In this document: positions 51,564-59,495 of the stretch, piece by piece | Numbering within the stretch: the first letter of the stretch is position 1 | Layout: the number at the start of each line of letters is the position of its first letter | Made by a program: the position numbers and the translations under genes | Notes under the pieces: generated by a model | What the model saw: the letters and a program-made list of their open reading frames with translations, nothing else | The model's database searches: none | Told to the model about the DNA's origin: nothing | Origin: Streptomyces sp. NRRL B-24484 | GTDB taxonomy: Bacteria > Actinomycetota > Actinomycetes > Streptomycetales > Streptomycetaceae | Direction: 5' to 3' | DNA: 64,000 nucleotides | Assembly: GCF_000717715.1 (NCBI RefSeq) | Contig: NZ_JOAI01000001.1 | Location: forward strand, 124,001-188,000

Positions 51564-53335
51564 CGGTCCTCGCTCGTGCGGTGGGCGGTCAGGGCGGCGT
51601 TGCGGATGGCGCGGAGGCGGTGCAGCTGCTTGTCGGGGCCGGTGCCGAAGTGGTCGTGCAGGGCGCGGTACTCGGCGTAGAGGGCGTCGTAGGCGTCGGC
51701 GCGGGCCTCGTCCGGGAGGTGGGCGTGGCGGTGGACCCGGCCCATCGCCTCGGAGGCGGTGCGGACGTCGGGGTGGGCGCCGGCGGCGACCGCGGCGTGG
51801 ATCGCAGAGCCGAGCGCGGGGCCCTGCTCGGAGGCGGCGAGCGAGACGGGGCGGCGGAGCACATCGGCGTAGATCTGCATGAGCAGGGTGTTCTTCTTGA
51901 GGCCGCCGGCGACGACGAACTCGGTGACGGGGACGCCGCCCTCCTCCAGTGCCTCGACGATGGTGCGGGTGCCGTAGGCGGTGGCCTCCAGCAGGGCGCG
52001 GTAGACCTCTTCGGGGCGGGTGGCGAGGGTGAGGCCGACGATCACGCCGGACAGGTGGTGGTCGACGAGGACGGAGCGGTTGCCGCCCATCCAGTCGAGG
52101 GCGATCAGGCCGTGGCCGCCGACGGGCTGGTCGGCGATCCTGCGGCTGAGGAGCTGGTGGAGGTCCTCGCCGGTGGCCCCGGCCTCGGCGAGGTACTCGG
52201 CGGGCACGCCCTGGCGCAGCCACCAGGCGAAGATGTCGCCGACCGCGCTCTGGCCCGCCTCGTAGCCGTAGGAGCCGGCGACGATGCCGCCGTCGACGAC
52301 GCCGCAGATGCCGGGGACGTCGGCCAGTGCCGGGCCGTTGACGACGTGGCAGGTGGAGGTGCCCATGATGGCGAGCAGGCGGCCGTCGTCGACGGCGCGG
52401 GCGGCGGGGGCGGCGACGTGGGCGTCGACGTTGCCGGCGGCCACCGCGATGCCCTCGGGCAGGCCGGTCCAGGCGGCGGCCTCGGCGGTCAGCGAGCCGG
52501 CCCGGCTGCCGAGCGGGAGCAGCGGGTGCTCCAGGCGGGTGCGGGCGAAGTCGGCGAAGCCGGGGTTCAGCGCGGCGAGGTAGTCCTCGTCCGGGTAGGC
52601 GCCGTCCTGGTGGATGCCCTTGTAGCCGGCGGTGCAGGTGTTGCGGGTCTCGGTGCCGGTGAGCTGCCAGACGATCCAGTCGGCGGCCTCGATCCAGCGC
52701 TCGCAGGCGGCGTAGACCTGCGGGTCCTCCTCCAGCACCTGCAGGGCCTTGGCGTACTGCCACTCGGCGGAGATCCGCCCGCCGTAGCGGTGGATCCACT
52801 TCTCGCCGCGGGCGTGGGCGAGGGCGTTGATCCGGTCGGCCTGCGGCTGGGCGGCGTGGTGCTTCCACAGCTTGGGCCAGGCGTGCGGGCGGGCGGCCCA
52901 CTCGGGCAGCGCGGCGAGCGGGGTGCCGTCGGTGCGGACGGGCAGCACGGTGCAGGCGGTGAAGTCGGTGGCGATACCGATGACGTCGGCCGGGTCGACA
53001 CCGGAGGCGGCGAGGGCCTCGGGGACGGCGGTGCGCAGCACCTCGCGCCAGTCCTCGGGGTGCTGCAGGGCCCAGTCGGGGGGCAGCGGGCGGCCGGTGC
53101 CGGGCAGGCGGTCCTCGATGACGGCGTGCGGGTAGCCGTGGACGGCGGTGGCGATCTCCTCGCCGTCCCGGACGCGGACGACGACGGCGCGGCCGGAGAG
53201 CGTGCCGAAGTCGACGCCGACGACGTAGCGGTCGCCGCCGGCGGGCTCGGCCGCACCGGTCGGCCCGGTGCCGGGCGCGGCGCCGGCCTGCTCGGTGCCG
53301 GTCTGCTCGGCCCGGCTGGGGGGCGTCTCGGTCAC
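51560..53335 (-). CDS. araB: L-ribulokinase
   Basis: A 591-residue FGGY-type kinase that phosphorylates L-ribulose. The N-terminal 34 residues are a disordered extension (Thr/Gly/Ala-rich), then [57 protein letters not shown] and [19 protein letters not shown] follow in the ribulokinase order. The GTG at 53335 has AAGGATGAG upstream. It is the first gene of the operon and lies about 200 bp from an operator-promoter at 53533-53561. Confidence 0.96.
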   Translation of the reverse strand: MTETPPSRAEQTGTEQAGAAPGTGPTGAAEPAGGDRYVVGVDFGTLSGRAVVVRVRDGEEIATAVHGYPHAVIEDRLPGTGRPLPPDWALQHPEDWREVLRTAVPEALAASGVDPADVIGIATDFTACTVLPVRTDGTPLAALPEWAARPHAWPKLWKHHAAQPQADRINALAHARGEKWIHRYGGRISAEWQYAKALQVLEEDPQVYAACERWIEAADWIVWQLTGTETRNTCTAGYKGIHQDGAYPDEDYLAALNPGFADFARTRLEHPLLPLGSRAGSLTAEAAAWTGLPEGIAVAAGNVDAHVAAPAARAVDDGRLLAIMGTSTCHVVNGPALADVPGICGVVDGGIVAGSYGYEAGQSAVGDIFAWWLRQGVPAEYLAEAGATGEDLHQLLSRRIADQPVGGHGLIALDWMGGNRSVLVDHHLSGVIVGLTLATRPEEVYRALLEATAYGTRTIVEALEEGGVPVTEFVVAGGLKKNTLLMQIYADVLRRPVSLAASEQGPALGSAIHAAVAAGAHPDVRTASEAMGRVHRHAHLPDEARADAYDALYAEYRALHDHFGTGPDKQLHRLRAIRNAALTAHRTSEDR

Positions 53336-53532
53336 TGTCTCATCCTTCGTACGGGGGTGGGGAGTTCGGGCCGGCCGCCGGCTGGTCCGCACCGTCGCGG
53401 GCCGGCGGCCGGCCGGTGTTCCGCTGCCCCACCCTCATCGGGAGCGGAACGGCGGCCGCCGGGCCGGGCAGACCGAAGCGGGGTGGCTGCCGACCGGCGG
53501 AGCGGGTGGGTCGGGCGACTCCGGATGCTGTG

Positions 53533-53561
53533 ATTGTTAACGTTCACATTTTGGCTGTCAA
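53533..53561 (-). promoter_or_regulatory. araBDA promoter with LacI operator
   Basis: On the minus strand TTGACA (53561-53556), a 17-nt spacer and AACAAT (53538-53533) form the promoter. The operator TGTTAACGTTCACA (53535-53548) overlaps the spacer and -10 element. The same operator family occurs before the importer genes and the LacI gene. Confidence 0.88.
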
Positions 53562-53899
53562 GGGTGCGGGAAGGCACCGTCCGGACCGCTCCGCCCCGCG
53601 GACCCCCTCCCCCCACCGTGCGGCCGCGGCACCTCCGCCGCAGGTCGAATGCACGATCCACGCCCGCACACGCGATCCGGCGCCGACCCGGGCGGCCCGC
53701 GGCCCCGCCGCGCAGGTCGCGCCCGAAGCACCCGCCGGCCCCGGAACCGGTTCGCACACCGGGCGCACCGCCGGACACCGGCGGGGCGCGCACCGGCCGT
53801 CGCGCGGGCCCGCACCGCTCCCGGGCGCCGTTGAACACCGGACGGCCCCCGGCTGGGATGAGCCCTCCGCGTGATCACCGACCACCCCCGGAGGCCCCG
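53562..53899. other. Intergenic region upstream of the secreted protein
   Basis: About 340 bp between the araB promoter and the gene at 53900. It contains no convincing ORF, hairpin or operator that I can support; only the GGAGG ribosome-binding site at its right end is clear. Confidence 0.5.
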
Positions 53900-54409
53900 A
53901 TGACCGGAAACACCCCCGCCCGCTCCGCCGCGGCGCGCACCGCAGTGCGGCGCACCGTCCGGCGGGCCGCCCGCGGCGCAGCGGCGGCCGCGGCCCTCAC
54001 CGGGGCGCTGGCGCTCGCCTGCCCGGCGCCCGCCGCGGCCGCCGCCTACACGAAGGCGGTCTACGCCCCCGACCGGGCCGGCAACACGCTCACCGGCTGG
54101 GGCAACCTCAGCCGGGACTGCAGCGGCACCGTCGGCTGCTACAACTACATCAAGATCGAGCGCAGCCGCTGGTACGGCTGGGACTTCATGGGCGGCAACT
54201 GGGCCAACAACAACGGCTGGAACACCGCGACCGCGACGGTCGCGACCGGCTGCTACGCCTACCGCACCACGGTGGACAGCTACAACGACATCGTCGGCGG
54301 GTACGGCGCGGGCGTGAACACCGGCCAGGTGGGCGCCACCGTCGACGGGCAGAAGATCTACCGCTTCCGGGTCACCTGGAGTTCGGGTACCCGGACGTAC
54401 TGCCGCTGA
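53900..54409 (+). CDS. Small secreted cysteine-containing protein
   Basis: A 169-residue protein with a long Sec-type signal peptide (about 1-50: Arg-rich start, hydrophobic AAAAAALTGALALACPAP, Ala-rich cleavage region). The mature domain of about 115 residues is rich in Tyr, Trp, Asn and Gly, with four cysteines (RDCSGTVGCYNY, TGCYAY and a C-terminal YCR) that could form two disulfides. It starts like AYTKAVYAPDRAGNTLTG. I do not recognise its family; similar compact Cys/Trp-rich proteins are abundant among secreted streptomycete proteins. It is a single gene with GGAGG before the ATG, convergent with the LacI gene. Confidence 0.75.
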   Translation: MTGNTPARSAAARTAVRRTVRRAARGAAAAAALTGALALACPAPAAAAAYTKAVYAPDRAGNTLTGWGNLSRDCSGTVGCYNYIKIERSRWYGWDFMGGNWANNNGWNTATATVATGCYAYRTTVDSYNDIVGGYGAGVNTGQVGATVDGQKIYRFRVTWSSGTRTYCR

Positions 54410-54460
54410 CCGGCGCCCTGCCCGGCCCCCTCGGGTCCGGGCATCACGGCACCGCGGGCA

Positions 54461-55573
54461 TCACGGGCGGGCCGCTCCGGGGTACGAGGCCCCGGGGCGG
54501 CCCGCCCGCTCCCGTGCGTGCGGCTCGGGACCCGCCGGTCGGGCGGGCCGGCGGGCCGGGCCGGTGGAACGGCGCAGGACCATCTCCGGGGCGACCAGGA
54601 CGTGGCTGCGGGCGTGCGCCACCCCGGCGAGCTCCTCGACGAGCAATTCGAGGGCGCGGCGGCCGAGTTCGCCGAAGTCCTGACGGACGGTGGTGAGCGG
54701 CGGGGTGAAGTAGGCGGACTCCGGGATGTCGTCGAAGCCGATCACGCTGATCTCGCCGGGCACCGGACGGCCGGCCTCGTGGAGCGCCCGGAGCAGCCCC
54801 AGGGCCATGTGGTCGTTGGCGCAGAAGACGGCGGTGACCTCCGGGTCGGCCGCGATCTGCCGGCCCGCCTCGTACCCGGACCGCGCGCTCCAGTCCCCGC
54901 TGTAGACCTGCGGCACCGGGGCCCCCGCCTCCTCCAGGGTGCGGCGCCAGCCGTCCAGGCGGTCCTGCGTCTCCAGCCAGCCGGCCGGACCGGCCACGTG
55001 GTGCACGGTGCCGTGGCCGAGGTCGAGCAGGTGGCGGGTGGCGGCGGTCGCGCCGGTGAGGTTGTCGACCGCGACCATCGGGACGCGCGAGCGGCTGCCC
55101 GAGCCCACCGCCACGACCGGGACGGAGCTGGAGAGCCGGGCCACCGCGCCGACCGCGGAGATCTGCGGGGCGATGACCGCGACACCCTCGACGCCCTGGT
55201 CGCGGAGGCGGTCCACGGCCTCCTGGACGGAACGGGCGTCCAGCGAACGGAGGCTGGCCACGCTGACGAAGTAGCCGGCGCTGCGGGCGGCCTGTTCGAT
55301 GCCGTCGAGCATGGAGGCCGGACCGTAGAGGGTGCTGGCGAAGCTCACCACGCCCAGCGTCTGCGAACGGCGGGTCACCAGCGCCCGGGCCGCGGAGTTG
55401 GGACGGTAGTCCAACTCCCTGATCGCGGCGAGCACCTTGTCACGGGTGCCGGGCCGCACGTGCGGGGCGCCGTTCAGGACGCGGGACACGGTCTGGTGCG
55501 ACACGCCGGCGAGCTTGGCGACGTCGGCCATCACGGGCTGTCGGGGATCCGTCCCGGCAGTCTCACTTCCCAC
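54461..55573 (-). CDS. LacI-family regulator of arabinose use
   Basis: A 370-residue repressor. The N-terminal helix-turn-helix is VMADVAKLAGVSHQTVSRVLNGAPHV (about 14-39) with hinge NSAARALVTRRSQ, followed by a sugar-binding effector domain (DGIEQAARSAGYFVSVASL; AVDNLTGATAATRHLLDLGHG; AVFCANDHMALGLLRALHEAG; PGEISVIGFDDIPES) and a Pro/Arg-rich tail. The GTG at 55573 follows GGGGGG. It lies 2 kb from araB, and the operator TGTTTGCGTTCACA is 72 bp upstream of its start. Together with the sites before araB and the importer, this points to L-arabinose as the inducing sugar (inference). Confidence 0.92.
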   Translation of the reverse strand: MGSETAGTDPRQPVMADVAKLAGVSHQTVSRVLNGAPHVRPGTRDKVLAAIRELDYRPNSAARALVTRRSQTLGVVSFASTLYGPASMLDGIEQAARSAGYFVSVASLRSLDARSVQEAVDRLRDQGVEGVAVIAPQISAVGAVARLSSSVPVVAVGSGSRSRVPMVAVDNLTGATAATRHLLDLGHGTVHHVAGPAGWLETQDRLDGWRRTLEEAGAPVPQVYSGDWSARSGYEAGRQIAADPEVTAVFCANDHMALGLLRALHEAGRPVPGEISVIGFDDIPESAYFTPPLTTVRQDFGELGRRALELLVEELAGVAHARSHVLVAPEMVLRRSTGPARRPARPAGPEPHARERAGRPGASYPGAARP

Positions 55574-55644
55574 TCACAGCCCCCCTTGTCGGTGCAGAGC
55601 CAGATGCGCTGCAACTGTCTCACGAGTGCGGAAGGGAGTGTAAT

Positions 55645-55658
55645 TGTTTGCGTTCACA
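55645..55658. promoter_or_regulatory. LacI operator before the arabinose regulator
   Basis: TGTTTGCGTTCACA fits the operator family seen at 43184, 43287 and 53535 (consensus TGTKARCGYTMACA with one deviation). It suggests autoregulation of the LacI gene. Confidence 0.8.
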
Positions 55659-55689
55659 TGGCAAGCGGCGGGAGCGGCCGACAGGGCGA

Positions 55690-56960
55690 GCCGGGGAACG
55701 GGACGGCTCGGCCCACCCGACGGTGGCGGCAGGCCGGCCCGGCCGACACCGCCGAGTCCGAAGAACGGGACACGACGTCCCACCGACGGCAGAGGCATGG
55801 CCCGCGCAGCCGACACCGCCGGCCCCGGGAACGGGACGGCACGGTCGAAAGGAGCGGACGGCAGGCCGGCCCGGGCCGACGGGCGCAGCGCGCGGGAACG
55901 GGACAGCACGTCCGGCAGGGTGCGGCGACGTGGCCGGTACGGCCGTCGGCGGACATACCGCGAGACTGCGGCTCGTCCAGCGGAGACGGGACGATACGGC
56001 CCGCACGGCCGACACCGTGCAGCAGGACACCTGGACGGCGGGGCCGAGAGCCGCAGGCCGCCACGCCGCGCCGGCCGAAACCGCACAACCCGCAGCACGG
56101 GACAGCACGGCCCAACGGCGGGCGCAGACACGGCCGGTACGGCCGACACCATGAGCCCGACAGGGCGGCGGCCCACGGCCGGAGGGCAGCGGCAGGCCAT
56201 ACCGGGCCCCTGCTACGGGACAACACGGCCGACAGGGCCCGGCATGGTGGCCGGTACGGCCGTCAGCACAGATCCCGCGAGGGGGCGGCACGGCCCACAG
56301 GCGCAGGGTGACATGGCCTTCACGGCCATCGCGCCGCAGCACGGAGTCCGGACAGCGGGGCCCACCGGCGGCAGGGACACGGCCGCCACGGCCGAGGCGG
56401 CGCGGCCGGAGCTACCGGCACACGGAGAGCAACCCGGCCCGTCCGGCCAACACACCGCGGCACGGAGACCCGGACAGCGAGGGGGAGAGCCGCAATCCGC
56501 GCGGCCGGCCAAGCCGACGCGGCGGCGGAACGGGGACACCGCGGCCCGCCGACGGCAGCGATGTGGCCGGCCCGGCCCACACCACGTGTCCCGACTCGCC
56601 GGCGGCCCGGCCCCGGACGGCGGGCGACATGGCCGACAGGGCCAACTCGCCGGCCCGGCAGGCAGAAGAGGACGGCACGGCCAGGAGTCGGACGCGGCAT
56701 GGCCGGCGCGGCCGGCACACCGCAACCGAAGAGCGGGACGGCACGGCCAACAGGCGGGAACGCGCACGGCCGGGACGGCCGTACGGCGCGAAACCGGGAC
56801 GGGGACACTGCGACCGGATGACGGGGGGCGCCTGGGCCGACACGGCCGGGACGGTGCGGCCGCGAGACCCGGACACCGTGGCCGGGAGTTGCGGGCGGCG
56901 GGGCCGACACGGCCCGTCCCCGCCGCCGGAGGCCGGGGAACGGCAGACAGGCGGCGGGGA
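55690..56960. repeat. Array of degenerate GC-rich repeats, basic period about 66 bp
   Basis: About 1.27 kb of non-coding DNA. Each unit begins with an ACGGGACGGCACGGCC-like block and has a GACATGGCCGGNACGGCC-like block in the middle. The word ACGGGAC starts at 55698, 55765, 55831, 55898, 55986, 56096 and 56215, giving intervals 67, 66, 67, 88, 110 and 119; later units are more degenerate. The central block is exact (GGCCGGTACGGCC) at 55932, 56132 and 56249 and varied at 56310, 56375 and 56696. GGCCG-GTA-CGGCC can form a small hairpin in each unit. Open frames in every phase read the same Gly-Arg-Thr-Ala or Pro-Arg-Val-Gly patterns and lack coding bias, so no protein is likely. Confidence 0.75.
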
Positions 56961-56971
56961 ACGTGGTCGGC

Positions 56972-57013
56972 CCCCGTCCAGGGCTCCCTCCGGCGCGGGG
57001 CTCCTGGACGGGG
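56972..57013 (-). terminator. Hairpin after the DUF5133 gene
   Basis: CCCCGTCCAGG pairs perfectly with CCTGGACGGGG across a 20-nt loop, about 30 bp after the stop of the minus-strand DUF5133 gene. Confidence 0.65.
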
Positions 57014-57040
57014 CCGGGTCTCACTGCCGGCCCTGCGCCG

Positions 57041-57310
57041 CTATGCGGCGACGACGGGCTCGGGCGTCACCACGACGGGCTCGACCCGCGCCGCCGACAG
57101 GGCGGCGGCGTGCGACGCGCTGTGCCGGGCGAGCAGCCGGCGGGCCCGGGCGAGGGCCTGCTGGGGGTCGCGGACGCCGGTGTACACGCAGACCGTGTAG
57201 AGGGCGTCCTCCCGGCGGCGCCGGACCGCTGTGTCCGGCGCGCCCACATCGGCGAGCGCGTCCAGTTCCGCAACCAGCGCACCCAGCACGACGTAGTTGA
57301 TCAGCGGCAT
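57041..57310 (-). CDS. DUF5133-like small protein
   Basis: An 89-residue protein. The core DTAVRRRREDALYTVCVYTGVRDPQQALARARRLL matches the pattern of DUF5133 proteins, which have a basic region followed by an Asp-x-x-Tyr-Thr-x-Cys-Val segment and a helix. The C-terminal 20 residues are Val/Pro-rich. Function of the family is unknown; many streptomycetes encode several copies. The ATG at 57310 follows GAGGGAG. Confidence 0.75.
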   Translation of the reverse strand: MPLINYVVLGALVAELDALADVGAPDTAVRRRREDALYTVCVYTGVRDPQQALARARRLLARHSASHAAALSAARVEPVVVTPEPVVAA

Positions 57311-57626
57311 GGGTCAACTCCCTCGGTTCAAGGACGGACGGACCGATTCCGCATCCTGCTCGCGCGGCTACCCGCCCGTTCGCACGCCAAGCCAGGCTCC
57401 TTCGAACGGACGCACGGTCTTCACATATCTGCCACTTCGTCGACATGCTCCCGGCAAATATTCGGCCGACCGGCCGCCGGGGATCACCCGATCCGGCCGC
57501 GCGTCTTCCCCGACGGGGCGATCCGACACGGGCAGGGCGCCGGCGTCCGGCAGATCCGGGAGCAGCCCAGCGCCCGCATCCGGGCGTGAGGCGCACAGCG
57601 CGCGCCCGCAGGATCCGCCCAGGGCC
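57311..57626. other. Intergenic region without a recognised gene
   Basis: About 315 bp between two minus-strand genes. It is less GC-rich near 57424-57470 (CACATATCTGCC, GGCAAATATTCGG), where the promoter of the DUF5133 gene probably lies, but I cannot name a clear -35/-10 pair. No gene or terminator is supported. Confidence 0.5.
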
Positions 57627-58997
57627 CTACCGGCTGTCCCAGGGCGTGCGGGGGGCCTGCAGCGGCGGGACGGGCGGCATCGGCGGCGGGGGCGGCGGAT
57701 ACAGCGGGTCCGGCTGGTGGACGGTCTGCGGCGGGTGCGGGTGGTGGTGCGGCGAGGACCGCGGCGGTGCGGCCGGGCGGTCGGTGTCCGGCGGGGGCGG
57801 GGCCTGCCGGCGGCGCGCTCCGCCGCCGAGGATGCGGCGCAGCAGGCTGTTCGGCGGCAGGACCTCGGCCCAGCGCTCGGGGTACTCGGCGGGGACGCCG
57901 TCGTCGTCGTCCTCCTCGTCGTCCTCCTCGCCGCCGTCGGCGAGTCCGAGCTCGCGGACGAGCTGTGCGCGCTGGAGGGCACGGCGGGCGGCGGCCTCGC
58001 GGACGACCGTGGCGGCGGCGGCCTCGCTGACGCGCTCGTTCTCGGCGCGGGCGTCGGCGGTCTCGACGCTGGGCCAGCGGCGGTCGATGGCGGCGTTCAT
58101 GGCCGCGCCGATGAGGACGGCGAGCGCCACCACGAAGATCCACAGCAGCACGGCGACGGGGGCGGCGAGCGAGCCGTAGACGGTCGGGCCCTCGACGGAG
58201 CTGACCAGGTAGACCCGGAGCAGGACGCTGCAGACCACGAGCACGAGCAGGGCGACGAGGGCGCCGGGGATGTCCTCGCGCCAGGGCGTGTTGGCGGGGA
58301 CGGCGACGTGGTAGAGCGTGGTGAGGAAGATCACCAGGAGCAGGATCGCGGCGGGCCAGTAGAGGGCGTTGACCAGCCCCGCCGAGTTGGGCAGGGCGCC
58401 GATCACCAGGCCCGGGCCGGCGACGAGCAGCGGCAGGACGAGCGAGCCGATGACGAGGGCGCCGAGGTAGAGGCCGAGCGACATCAGGCGGGTCTTGACG
58501 ATGCCGCGCTTGCCGTCGAGGCCGTACATGACGGTGATGGTGTCGATGAAGATGTAGAGGGCCCGCGAGCCGGACCAGAGCGAGAGCAGGAAGCCGATCG
58601 AGATGAGGTCGGGTCGGCCGTTGTCGAAGACGCTGGTCAGCAGGGGTTGGACGATCTGGTCGACCGAATCCGGTGAGAGCACCGTTTCGGATGCCGAGAC
58701 GACGTCGTTCTTCAGCTTGTCGATGGTGCCGGCGCCGAGGATGTCGTCGAGGTAGCCGAGCGTGCCGGCGAGGCAGAGCAGCAGCGGCGGGATCGACAGC
58801 AGGGTGAAGAAGGCGGCCTCGGCGGCGAGTCCGGTGACGCGGTACTCGACGCAGGTGTTGGTGGTGTCCTTGAGCAGGGCCCACAGGGTCTGGCGCCAGC
58901 CGTTGCGGCGGGCGCGGCGGCGGCCGCCCCTGCGGCGCGAGGGCCGGTCGGGGGCCTGGCCGGGGGTGTCCCGCGGGTTACTGCCTGCTGCTTGCAC
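57627..58997 (-). CDS. YihY/BrkB-family membrane protein
   Basis: A 456-residue integral membrane protein with about six transmembrane helices in the first 290 residues. It has the family start TNTCVEYRVTGLAAEAAFFTLLSIPPLLLC and later GSLAAPVAVLLWIFVVALAVLIGAAMNAAI. The C-terminal third is cytoplasmic and disordered: an acidic block (EEDDEEDDDD) and a Pro-rich tail (PPPPDTDRPAAPPRSS...PPPPPPMPPVPP). The role of YihY proteins is not established; some are linked to envelope or export functions. The GTG at 58997 is chosen because TACGGT ends 6 nt upstream (leaderless); a longer frame begins at 59036. Confidence 0.9.
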   Translation of the reverse strand: MQAAGSNPRDTPGQAPDRPSRRRGGRRRARRNGWRQTLWALLKDTTNTCVEYRVTGLAAEAAFFTLLSIPPLLLCLAGTLGYLDDILGAGTIDKLKNDVVSASETVLSPDSVDQIVQPLLTSVFDNGRPDLISIGFLLSLWSGSRALYIFIDTITVMYGLDGKRGIVKTRLMSLGLYLGALVIGSLVLPLLVAGPGLVIGALPNSAGLVNALYWPAAILLLVIFLTTLYHVAVPANTPWREDIPGALVALLVLVVCSVLLRVYLVSSVEGPTVYGSLAAPVAVLLWIFVVALAVLIGAAMNAAIDRRWPSVETADARAENERVSEAAAATVVREAAARRALQRAQLVRELGLADGGEEDDEEDDDDGVPAEYPERWAEVLPPNSLLRRILGGGARRRQAPPPPDTDRPAAPPRSSPHHHPHPPQTVHQPDPLYPPPPPPMPPVPPLQAPRTPWDSR

Positions 58998-59221
58998 GCC
59001 CCTACCGTACTGGGCGGTGTCCACTCCTCCGCGCACGCGCGCGTAGGGGGCTCCGGGGGGCCCGCGGACGGTCCGTCAGGGGCCCGGGAAGCGGTCCTCC
59101 GGTACGATCCGCACGGCTGTGACGACGGGGTATTCCCACACCATCCCACGATGCGAAACAACCGCGTCCACAATACGGACGTTAGTGGACCGAGGGTCGT
59201 TCGCCGTGCGAATCTCTTGCC

Positions 59222-59305
59222 ATGCCAAGCGCCGGAGCCACCCTAGTAGGTCGACTGCACGTCGATCTCCTCCGCGTGTCCAGCGCCATCTGTCCGGTGA
59301 CCTGA
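59222..59305 (+). CDS. Cysteine-responsive leader peptide
   Basis: A 27-residue ORF, MPSAGATLVG then RLHVDLLRVSSAICPVT, which fits the actinobacterial leader-peptide family found before sulfur-assimilation genes: R-x-HVDL-x-RVSSAIC near the C-terminus with one Cys. Slow translation of the Cys codon when cysteinyl-tRNA is scarce is thought to allow expression of the downstream operon. GAATCT (59210-59215) ends 6 nt before the ATG, so the leader mRNA is probably leaderless. It lies 190 bp upstream of the sulfite reductase gene. Confidence 0.85.
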   Translation: MPSAGATLVGRLHVDLLRVSSAICPVT

Positions 59306-59495
59306 GCCCTACCCCCGCCGCCACCACGGCACCGGCGCCGGCACCTCGCGAATCCCCGCCGACGCGGATGCGCGGGCGCCCTCCGGCCAGCGTCACTGCA
59401 CCCTGACGCCTGCAGCAACAGCGCAGGTCAGAGCAGTTGCGTGCCCGGGGATGCCGAACCCCCCATCAGAGCCAGCTGCCAAAGGACGAGACACC
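59306..59495 (+). promoter_or_regulatory. Attenuator/leader region of the sulfate assimilation operon
   Basis: The stretch between the leader peptide and the reductase gene is C-rich and includes a hairpin at 59403-59431 (CTGA-CCTGC against GCAGG-TCAG with a 2-nt bulge) and overlapping GC-rich pairs near 59330. It probably couples leader translation to expression of the operon. The exact alternative structures cannot be resolved by eye. Upstream, 58998-59221 holds only the promoters of the flanking genes. Confidence 0.5.

Noticed and set aside
55690..56960. CRISPR array
   Set aside because: Units are degenerate over their whole length with no constant repeat/unique spacer alternation, and no cas genes are present.
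55644..57200. 518-codon frame over the repeat array as a repetitive protein gene
   Set aside because: All frames of the array look alike, there is no ribosome-binding site, no third-position bias and no signal or domain; the DNA repeat explains the repetitive translation.
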